A stretch of DNA of 18,870 nt, taken from positions 1-18,870 of the forward strand of contig CAIJKT010000340.1 of assembly GCA_903821255.1 (NCBI GenBank), written 5' to 3'. Below, piece by piece: positions 7,171 through 13,408 of the stretch (positions are counted from its first letter, which is position 1; the number at the start of each line of letters is the position of its first letter). The notes under the pieces are model-generated. The model was not told the origin of the DNA. It did no database searches and saw only the letters and a program-made list of their open reading frames with translations. Origin of the DNA: an uncultured Lentisphaeria bacterium (GTDB lineage: Bacteria; Verrucomicrobiota; Lentisphaeria; Victivallales; Victivallaceae). The translations under genes were made by a program, and so were the position numbers.

Positions 7171-7704
7171 ATGTCAATAATTAAAATAACCACACCGCTG
7201 GACGATAAGCTGGTCTGCTCCCTGAAAGCCGGACAGGAAGTGCTGCTTTCCGGAGTTATTTATACCGGACGCGATGCCGCGCATAAGCGTCTCTGCGAAC
7301 TGCTGGATAAAGGCGAACCGCTGCCGCTTGATTTGCACGGACAGGTAATTTATTTTGTCGGTCCCACGCCGGCGAAACCGGGACAGGTAATCGGCAGCGC
7401 CGGGCCGACGACCAGTTACCGGATGGACGCGTATTCGCCAAGACTGATCGCCGAAGCCGGACTTAAAGGCATGATCGGCAAAGGCGGTCGCGGTGCGAAT
7501 GTAATTGAAGCCATGAGAAAATATAAATGCGTCTATTTTGCCGCCACCGGCGGAGCCGCCGCGCTGATTGCAAAATGCATCACTGCCTGTGAAGTTGTCT
7601 GCTACAATGACCTGGGCGCGGAGGCGATTCACCGTCTGGAAGTTAAAGATATGCCGCTGATCGTCGCTACCGATGCCGGCGGCTGCGATCTCTATCAACG
7701 TTAA
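7171..7704 (+). CDS. Class I fumarate hydratase, beta subunit (FumB/TtdB C-terminal type)
   Basis: A 177-residue protein of the swivelling C-terminal fumarase domain. Typical segments are GPTPAKPGQVIGSAGPTTS, MIGKGGR (residues 111-117) and the ATGGAAALIAKCI loop. With the alpha subunit it forms the active hydro-lyase: alpha holds the Fe-S cluster and beta helps close the active site. The start ATG at 7171 has only a weak AGAGA-rich leader. The 110-bp gap after the alpha gene is longer than usual for this pair and contains a GC hairpin (GGCG 7084-7087, CGCC 7092-7095). That may be an mRNA processing or stability element. No promoter is obvious in the gap, so the two genes are probably cotranscribed. 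Confidence 0.92.
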   Translation: MSIIKITTPLDDKLVCSLKAGQEVLLSGVIYTGRDAAHKRLCELLDKGEPLPLDLHGQVIYFVGPTPAKPGQVIGSAGPTTSYRMDAYSPRLIAEAGLKGMIGKGGRGANVIEAMRKYKCVYFAATGGAAALIAKCITACEVVCYNDLGAEAIHRLEVKDMPLIVATDAGGCDLYQR

Positions 7705-7705
7705 T

Positions 7706-7730
7706 CCTGATAGTTTATGAATTATTCAGG
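7706..7730. terminator. Weak hairpin between convergent genes
   Basis: CCTGATA (7706-7712) pairs with TATTCAGG (7723-7730) through seven base pairs with one bulge and a 10-nt loop. It lies between the fumarase beta gene (plus) and the small membrane-protein gene ending the fts operon (minus). It has no clear T-tract on either side, so it is only a possible transcript end. Confidence 0.25.
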
Positions 7731-7745
7731 CTAGAACTCTGAGTC

Positions 7746-8114
7746 TTACTCCTCTTCCGCTTTATCTTTCGGCGAAGAATATTCCAGGTCGGAAATATAG
7801 GCGGAACTCTGGCGCTGCATGCGGGTAAGCTGATCCTGGACTATTAGTTGCAGCCGTTGTATCTGCTCTCCGGAAGACAAAATTATCAATGCGATTACCA
7901 CCGTCCAGGCGGCAATCACGAAAATCGCCAGGCCGTTGAGCACAACCCCGCAAATACTTTCACTCTTCGGTTTATTTTGTTTGACCTTGATTCTGATATC
8001 AATGATGCCGAGCACCAGTCCGAGCAATGCCGGAAGCAGCAGGAAATAATTACATACCGGAATGAATCCGAAAATTATTGCGATAATACCAATTACAAGC
8101 GATGCGGTACCCAT
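7746..8114 (-). CDS. Small membrane protein downstream of ftsZ (DUF4190-like)
   Basis: A 122-residue protein with two closely spaced N-terminal hydrophobic helices (about 3-25 and 27-43). A charged loop (RIKVKQNKPKSES) follows, then a third helix (about 55-80) and a hydrophilic C-terminal tail rich in Gln, Asp and Glu. The N-terminal pair (GIIAIIFGFIP, PALLGLVLGIIDI) recalls DUF4190-type small membrane proteins. Its start codon is 5 bp after the ftsZ stop, and an AAAGG site lies inside the end of ftsZ, so it is probably cotranslated with ftsA-ftsZ. Function is unknown. The position suggests a membrane accessory to the division ring, but this is guilt by association only. Confidence 0.75.
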   Translation of the reverse strand: MGTASLVIGIIAIIFGFIPVCNYFLLLPALLGLVLGIIDIRIKVKQNKPKSESICGVVLNGLAIFVIAAWTVVIALIILSSGEQIQRLQLIVQDQLTRMQRQSSAYISDLEYSSPKDKAEEE

Positions 8115-8119
8115 TTTAT

Positions 8120-9322
8120 CTATTCGCCTTTGTCAATGATAATCATTTTGCGCTGGTAAGTCGGCACGTCCAGGTCCTCGCCATTATGGTTTACCGGAGT
8201 GGTATTGAGGAAAATTCCCTTGGAAATATTTTGCAGCGGCAGTTCACCCTGTTCAAAATCCTTTGCCAGTGAAGCTTTATTAACTGTAGTCCGGACGGGG
8301 CTGGACACCGGATCAAAACCGAATTCATTATTGCGCCGCAAATCCTCCTTGGTCTCTTTCTTGTCGAATTTAACGGTTATCGCAGTAATCTGAACGAAAT
8401 CGGCATAAGCGGGATCGGTATTGGTGCCGACAATGACTTTCGAATCCTCCCCGATGAACTTGGCGGCGATCTCAAAAGCCATTTTGGTTTCCCCGATATT
8501 CAAATCCGGACCGCCGGTCATCACCAGAAACAGCGCGTCCGCTTCCTTCATTTGCGCCGCACCGCCCAGGAGCGGCGACTCCAGCATCCGCTCCAGCGCC
8601 AGGTGGCAGCGGTTAAGGCCGTCAGATGACGCGGCAGTCCCGACGCCTATGCTGCATACGCTTTTGCGTTTGTTCATAATTGCGACAAAGTCGGAAAAAT
8701 CGGCAGCGATGAGATTTTGGCAGCGCATGATTTCGCTGACCCCGAGAATCGCCCTGGCCACCTCAATATCCGCTTTCTCAAATGCGTCGCCGACCGGAAA
8801 ATCAGCAGGGAGCGAAGAGAAGAGCAGATCGTTAGGCAGGCAGAGCAGCACATCCACCGTCGGCAGCAGTTCGCGGACGCCGTCTTCGGCGGTGCGCCGT
8901 TTGCTGTGGCCTTCAAGCGTAAAAGGGGTGGTCATTATAAATATCGTGGAAATTTTACGGCTTTTCGCCACACTGGCGAAGATCGGTGCGCCGCCGGTGG
9001 CCGTGCCGCCGCCGAGTCCGCCGGTAACGATCAGCAGCGTGGTGTCCTCCAGCAGTTCATTGATCCTGGGACGTTCGCGCCCCAGCGAACGCTGGCCTTT
9101 TATAACATCTCCGCCGCAGCCGATGCCGTTACGCCATTGCGTGTCGGCAACAATCTTAGTAGGAACAATACATTTTTCAATCGCTTCGGCGTCAGTATCT
9201 ATCGCGACCATATTCAGCCATACGGATTCTTTCAAAGCCGCAAGGCGGTTGATGATTTTCACTCCGGAATTGCCGATGCCGACAACTGTGACTTTGATTG
9301 GTTTTGCTTTTTCTGTTGTCAT
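8120..9322 (-). CDS. ftsZ: Divergent cell division protein FtsZ
   Basis: A 400-residue tubulin-like GTPase that would polymerise into the division ring. Family landmarks: N-terminal nucleotide loop VVGIGNSG (13-20), tubulin signature GGGTATG (104-110, usually GGGTGTG), TTPFTLEG (131-138), PNDLLF (163-168), a T7 synergy loop AADFSDF (206-212) and a C-terminal peptide LDVPTYQRK (384-392) resembling the FtsA-binding tail (LDIPTFLR-type). The T7 loop keeps both aspartates (D208, D211) but has Ala206 where the family has Asn. The glycine-rich first loop is also altered. It sits 5 bp after ftsA, and the intact tail fits an FtsA partner. Two altered catalytic signatures suggest changed GTPase kinetics, not certain loss. 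Gene identity is secure from the overall fold motifs and the neighbour. Confidence 0.9.
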   Translation of the reverse strand: MTTEKAKPIKVTVVGIGNSGVKIINRLAALKESVWLNMVAIDTDAEAIEKCIVPTKIVADTQWRNGIGCGGDVIKGQRSLGRERPRINELLEDTTLLIVTGGLGGGTATGGAPIFASVAKSRKISTIFIMTTPFTLEGHSKRRTAEDGVRELLPTVDVLLCLPNDLLFSSLPADFPVGDAFEKADIEVARAILGVSEIMRCQNLIAADFSDFVAIMNKRKSVCSIGVGTAASSDGLNRCHLALERMLESPLLGGAAQMKEADALFLVMTGGPDLNIGETKMAFEIAAKFIGEDSKVIVGTNTDPAYADFVQITAITVKFDKKETKEDLRRNNEFGFDPVSSPVRTTVNKASLAKDFEQGELPLQNISKGIFLNTTPVNHNGEDLDVPTYQRKMIIIDKGE

Positions 9323-9327
9323 ATTGC

Positions 9328-10605
9328 CTAAAACTTTATTGATTTTTTCAAGTTGCTGACACCTTGCCAGAATCGTCCGGCGACATTATCAATAGGATTC
9401 AGCATCCTGCTGAAAACACCGGGCCTTTCCCTGGTCGTAAGAATCCGGCTGAGTTCCTCTCCGAACTTGAGCACCCCCCAGATGGTGCTGTAACGCGGAT
9501 TTTCAATGCCGGTTACCGCGCCGCTGGCATCGAACGGCTGACCGATCCTCACCGGAAACTCAAAGACTTCTTTAAAAATCTCCGGCGTTCTCGGAAAAAG
9601 CGCCGCCCCGCCTGAAATCACGCCGCCGGAACCGAGGTTATTGATAATTCCGTGATCTTTGATTTTGCGGTGAATAATCTGAAAGATTTCCCGGAGGCGC
9701 AGATCAATGATTTTTTCGATTGAACTGAGCGGAACTTTGCGGAGATTGCCGTTTACGGTCTTCAGTTCCACAAAGCCTTTGCGGTCATGGATATGCTGCA
9801 TAATCGAACCGTCTTTCAGCATCTTGCGGCAGGTGGAAATATGCAGATCAAGGCCGAGCGAAAGATCATTGGCGACATGATCAAATCCAACCGGCAGCAC
9901 TCCGCTGTACAGCACTCCCATATTGTAGATGACAATGTATTCTGTAGAGCCCGCACCCATGTCAACCAGCAGTACGCCGTTTTCCTTTTCCTCTTCAGTC
10001 AGAATCCCGTAAGCAGACGCAATTCCGCTGAATACCGGAATAATTTCTTCATCAAACCCGGCGTCGCGAAGAATAGATTTAAAGTTCTCAATTCTGTTGG
10101 TATCGCCGTGAATGACATGAATATATGCTTCGAATTTATCCGCCACCTGATCGGACGGATTGCGCACGCGCCGGCAGCCGTCAAGCATGAAGTAGGAGTC
10201 AAAGGTGTTGATGATCGTCTGGTCGAACGGCAGCGGTTTCACCTGGGCATTTTGCAGCGCCTCATCAATGTCATCATCGGATACCCGGTGATTTTCTGAT
10301 TTCACGAACACCGTCCCGATGCCCTGGTAGGAACTGATGCTGGCCCCGGTTACGGCAACTGCAATCAGGCTGCTGCTGTTGACCGCCCGTCCGGAAGATT
10401 CTTCGGCTTCATCAATGACCCGCATCAGGATATCCAGCACGGCGGACATGTCCGAAATTTCACCCTTGCAAATCGCATTTTCGGAAGGAGCCTCGCCATG
10501 ACCGATCACTGAAATGCCGCCTTCGGGAAGAGCTTCACCGACCAGAACGCAGATTTTCGAAGTGCCTAACTCAACCGCTGTTATTATATTTCTCTGATGA
10601 AACAT
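9328..10605 (-). CDS. ftsA: Cell division protein FtsA
   Basis: A 425-residue actin-like ATPase that tethers FtsZ filaments to the membrane. Actin-fold nucleotide motifs: phosphate-1 ITAVELGTSKICVLVGE (8-24), phosphate-2 VLLVDMGAGSTEYIV (211-225) and the adenosine motif GGVISGGAALFPRTPEIF (327-344). The FtsA-specific 1C domain lies at about residues 85-165. The C-terminus ends in an amphipathic basic segment (VAGRFWQGVSNLKKSIKF), as expected for the membrane-targeting helix. It is first gene of the operon ftsA-ftsZ-membrane protein, with 5-bp gaps. The 215-bp region upstream is shared with a divergent alkaline phosphatase instead of ftsQ/ddl/mur genes, so the usual division-cell-wall cluster is broken here. 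Confidence 0.93.
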   Translation of the reverse strand: MFHQRNIITAVELGTSKICVLVGEALPEGGISVIGHGEAPSENAICKGEISDMSAVLDILMRVIDEAEESSGRAVNSSSLIAVAVTGASISSYQGIGTVFVKSENHRVSDDDIDEALQNAQVKPLPFDQTIINTFDSYFMLDGCRRVRNPSDQVADKFEAYIHVIHGDTNRIENFKSILRDAGFDEEIIPVFSGIASAYGILTEEEKENGVLLVDMGAGSTEYIVIYNMGVLYSGVLPVGFDHVANDLSLGLDLHISTCRKMLKDGSIMQHIHDRKGFVELKTVNGNLRKVPLSSIEKIIDLRLREIFQIIHRKIKDHGIINNLGSGGVISGGAALFPRTPEIFKEVFEFPVRIGQPFDASGAVTGIENPRYSTIWGVLKFGEELSRILTTRERPGVFSRMLNPIDNVAGRFWQGVSNLKKSIKF

Positions 10606-10820
10606 CGCTAAACTCTATAATTAATTATTTTAAGAACACATATGTACTAAATTGAAAAATATTTCAAAACTGCGAAATTGCTAATGCACATTCAAAAATT
10701 TATGTGTTTTTAACCGGTTAATAATTTTTTTAAAGTTTTATTTTTACCTGCTACTAATTGTTGATTTAGATGATACCTTAACTGGGATTATAAATTTTAT
10801 ACAGGACTTTGTCAGAGTTA
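10606..10820. promoter_or_regulatory. Divergent intergenic region with three palindromic elements
   Basis: The AT-rich space between ftsA (minus) and the alkaline phosphatase (plus) must hold both promoters. Visible dyads: a perfect 12-bp palindrome TTAACCGGTTAA (10710-10721); TTGAAA-N4-TTTCAA (10652-10667); and an 8-bp inverted repeat AACACATA (10635-10642) / TATGTGTT (10701-10708), 58 bp apart. TATAAA at 10789-10794 is a possible -10 box for the phosphatase, without a good -35. No Pho box is evident. Binding proteins are unknown. Confidence 0.4.
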
Positions 10821-12176
10821 ATGAATACGATATCCGCAAAATTTGCATTTATACTGATATTGACAGTTTTTGCCGGAGCATGTGAAGTTAAATCCGCCCA
10901 GGATGCAACTGCTGCTTCCAATGGCAGTACCGTCAAATACGTTTTTCTGTTTATTGGCGACGGAATGGGCGACAATCATAAAATACTGGCTGAGCAGGCG
11001 TTTCAGAATGGACGTCCCGGCGCGAAACTTTTTATGACCCGTCTGCCGGTTCAGGCGAAGACGATAACGTTGAATTCAGAAAAAAAGACGACTGATTCAG
11101 CGGCGGCCGGCACTGCGATTGCCTGCGGAGTAAAAACTACCAACGGCAAACTCGGACTGGACCCGGCCGGGAACAGTGTTATCAGCATTGCCAATATCGC
11201 GAAGCAGAAAGGGATGAAGATTGGAATTATTTCCACTTCGGCGCTTAATGACGCCACCCCTGCCGCCTTTTATGCCCATGTTTCCGCACGCGGTCAATTT
11301 AAAGATATTGTCAGCGATATGGCATCCAGCGGATTTGATTTTTTCGGCGGCGGCAAGTTGTATCTGGACAAAGAAATGCCATCATCCGGAGCTGATTTTG
11401 CCCAGAAACTGAAAGCCGGCGGCTATACAATTCTTGACGGCAAGTCCGGCCTTCAAGCCGCAACCCAGGCAAAATGTTACGCGCAAACTCCGGCTTACTG
11501 GGTTATCGATACGAAAAACCAGGATATTCCGACTTTGGCGGAATATACCCTTAAAGCATCAGAAATACTGAATAATCCCAATGGTTTTTTCATCATGGTT
11601 GAAGGCGGCAGGATTGATCACGCTTCCCACGGCAATGACGCCGGAACCATGATTCAGGAACTTTTCGCCTTTGACAATGCCGTAAAAACCGGTATGGAAT
11701 TTCAACAGAAACATCCGGACAATACGTTGATTCTGGTAACTGCCGATCACGAAACCGGCGGACTGACGCTTGCTGAGGATATGCAGCCCCAAAAGGCGGG
11801 AATCCTTAAACAGAAGGCCAGTTACGGCGTAATTCTGGCAGATTTAAAACAGATCAAGGATACCGGGAAGAATTTTGAACAGGCTTTCAGCCTGGTAAAG
11901 GATTCTTTGGGATTCGAAGGTTTTACCCCGGCTGAACAGGCGGATTTAAACACGGTATGGAACGGGAATGCAAAGGACAAGCATAAAGCTTTCCTCTCTC
12001 TGGCGTTCAAGATTCGCGATCTGCATTGCGGAGTAAAATGGACCACCGGCGGCCACTCGATGACGCCGATCACCACTGCCGCTTCGGGCAAAGGCCAGGA
12101 ACTGTTCGCCGGCAATTATGAAAACATTGTTATTTTTGCAAAACTGAAACAGCTTATATCCGGCTGCCCTCCGTAA
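10821..12176 (+). CDS. phoA: Secreted alkaline phosphatase
   Basis: A 451-residue phosphomonoesterase of the alkaline phosphatase superfamily. It would release phosphate from organic esters outside the cytoplasm. A signal peptide is clear (FAFILILTVFAGA then CEVKSAQ). The cysteine does not fit a strict lipobox (AGAC). Active-site residues are visible: metal ligand D47 in GDGMG, nucleophile S93 in TTDSAAAGTAIACG, D266 and H270 in GRIDHASHGND, D309/H310 in TADHETGG, and H412 in TTGGHS. That is a complete two-zinc site. ATG 10821 is chosen because the signal peptide follows; a TTG at 10809 is the alternative. It is divergent from ftsA and stands alone. Phosphate control is expected for the family but no PhoB box is seen. 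Confidence 0.93.
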   Translation: MNTISAKFAFILILTVFAGACEVKSAQDATAASNGSTVKYVFLFIGDGMGDNHKILAEQAFQNGRPGAKLFMTRLPVQAKTITLNSEKKTTDSAAAGTAIACGVKTTNGKLGLDPAGNSVISIANIAKQKGMKIGIISTSALNDATPAAFYAHVSARGQFKDIVSDMASSGFDFFGGGKLYLDKEMPSSGADFAQKLKAGGYTILDGKSGLQAATQAKCYAQTPAYWVIDTKNQDIPTLAEYTLKASEILNNPNGFFIMVEGGRIDHASHGNDAGTMIQELFAFDNAVKTGMEFQQKHPDNTLILVTADHETGGLTLAEDMQPQKAGILKQKASYGVILADLKQIKDTGKNFEQAFSLVKDSLGFEGFTPAEQADLNTVWNGNAKDKHKAFLSLAFKIRDLHCGVKWTTGGHSMTPITTAASGKGQELFAGNYENIVIFAKLKQLISGCPP

Positions 12177-12252
12177 CCAACTGCATCAGACATTGATAAG
12201 TTGCTGCATATTTCTCCCTGACAACAAAAATAGCGGGATTAATCTTTTGTAA

Positions 12253-12284
12253 GACTTTAAAAAATGTCAAAGTCATTCTATATT
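12253..12284 (+). promoter_or_regulatory. Inverted repeat and weak promoter before the zinc-ribbon gene
   Basis: GACTTT (12253-12258) and AAAGTC (12269-12274) form a perfect 6-bp inverted repeat with a 10-bp spacer. TTTAAA (12256-12261) and TATATT (12279-12284) with a 17-bp spacer are a weak promoter match overlapping it. This is the only candidate for driving the run of genes from 12349 onward. The rest of 12177-12348 is featureless AT-rich DNA. Confidence 0.25.
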
Positions 12285-12348
12285 ACTGAGTTCTCAAGCA
12301 ATTGCTATTCATTTTCAATAATAATTAATAATACATGTGGAGCAACTA

Positions 12349-12744
12349 ATGGCGGCTACGAAAAAGGATAATCTCGGGGCAAAAGCTCAGATAGACTTTC
12401 ATTGTCTGGACAAAAGCTGTGACGGAATCATCAAATTTAATCTTGCGGATGTCTCCCGTCCGGATTTTCAGGCGGTTTGCGCCAAATGTCACAGTACTTA
12501 TGAACTGGATGATGATTTGCGGGACAAACTGAACCGGATGCTGCTGTTAATCGTTGCAATACGCAATGCCGAGGACATTCTGGGCGACTGCAACGTTTCC
12601 GTGAATGTTGCAAACGGTGAAGTCAAGATTCCGTATGCACTGCTGCTGACCAGGCTGAACACGATGATTACGCTCAATCTTGGAGGGAGCAAAGTGGACT
12701 TTCATCTTTGGGTGGAACCTTCATCCCCGGACACGTTCAGATAA
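12349..12744 (+). CDS. Unknown small protein with a putative zinc ribbon
   Basis: A 131-residue protein that I do not recognise. Residues 17-50 hold four cysteines in two pairs, C19-x4-C24 and C44-x2-C47, with flanking His18 and His48. This spacing would form a zinc ribbon. The C-terminal part is a compact alternating sequence (VSVNVANGEVKIPYALLLTR, LNLGGSKVDFHLWVE) that looks like a small beta-rich domain. There is no signal peptide or membrane helix. The ATG at 12349 is preferred over a GTG at 12337 because GGAG lies 7 bp before it. It is 56 bp upstream of pyrE and co-directional with pyrE, secA and the SPFH gene, so it probably belongs to that transcript. A role in nucleotide metabolism or secretion cannot be inferred from this. 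Confidence 0.75.
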   Translation: MAATKKDNLGAKAQIDFHCLDKSCDGIIKFNLADVSRPDFQAVCAKCHSTYELDDDLRDKLNRMLLLIVAIRNAEDILGDCNVSVNVANGEVKIPYALLLTRLNTMITLNLGGSKVDFHLWVEPSSPDTFR

Positions 12745-12800
12745 TTCCCCGTTTTGAATAAGCTGTTTAAATAACCTATAAATAATGAAGTGATATTTTT

Positions 12801-13367
12801 ATGAAAAAAGAAGAAGTGATCAAGATATTCCAGGATTCCCAGGCTCTCCTTGAAGGACATTTTAAACTCCGCAGCGGACTTCACAGCAACCGTTTCTTTC
12901 AGGCTGCGCTGCTGCTGCAGTATCCGGATATTGCGGAAAAGGTATGCCGTGTGCTGGCTGATAAGTTCAGGCATCTGAAAATCGATACTGTAATTTCTCC
13001 GGCAGTCGGCGGCCTGATCGTCTGTCAGGAAGTTGCCAGAGCGCTTGGCGTTAAAGCCATTTTCGCCGACAAGGAAGACGGCAAGCTGGTGCTCAAACGC
13101 GGCTTCCAGATTAAACCCGGCGAAAAAATTCTGGTGGCGGAAGACGTGGTCACCCGCGGCGGCAGAGTACAGGAGACCATTGATCTTGTCCGGACTTTCG
13201 GCGGGGATGTTGTCGGCGTCGGGGTACTGGTTGACCGCAGTTGCGGCCAGGCCAAATTTGACATTCCGCATCAATGTCTGCTGGAACTTGAATTGGAAAC
13301 CTATGAGCCGGATAACTGCCCGTTGTGCAAAGCCGGAGTTCCGATTGAACGTCCCGGCTCAAAATAA
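12801..13367 (+). CDS. pyrE: Orotate phosphoribosyltransferase
   Basis: A 188-residue cytosolic enzyme of pyrimidine synthesis that joins orotate and PRPP to form OMP. The orotate-binding loop is LRSGLHSNRFFQ (residues 23-34), and the PRPP-binding signature is ILVAEDVVTRGGRVQET (110-126), with the acidic pair E114-D115. The C-terminal tail NCPLCKAGVPIERPGSK, with a CxxC, is typical of one branch of PyrE proteins and separates it from purine phosphoribosyltransferases. No other pyr gene is present. A weak AAGTGA site precedes the ATG. It is 41 bp upstream of secA on the same strand. Confidence 0.92.
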   Translation: MKKEEVIKIFQDSQALLEGHFKLRSGLHSNRFFQAALLLQYPDIAEKVCRVLADKFRHLKIDTVISPAVGGLIVCQEVARALGVKAIFADKEDGKLVLKRGFQIKPGEKILVAEDVVTRGGRVQETIDLVRTFGGDVVGVGVLVDRSCGQAKFDIPHQCLLELELETYEPDNCPLCKAGVPIERPGSK

Positions 13368-13408
13368 TACCGGAAACAACCACCGGGAAACACCATACAG
13401 GAATACTC

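Noticed and set aside
8421..9359. 312-codon plus-strand frame opposite ftsZ
   Set aside because: Ser/Pro/Arg-rich antisense translation with no domain; ftsZ motifs on the minus strand are unmistakable.
10809..10820. Upstream TTG start for the alkaline phosphatase
   Set aside because: Only 2 bp separate it from AGGA, and the ATG at 10821 gives a normal signal peptide.
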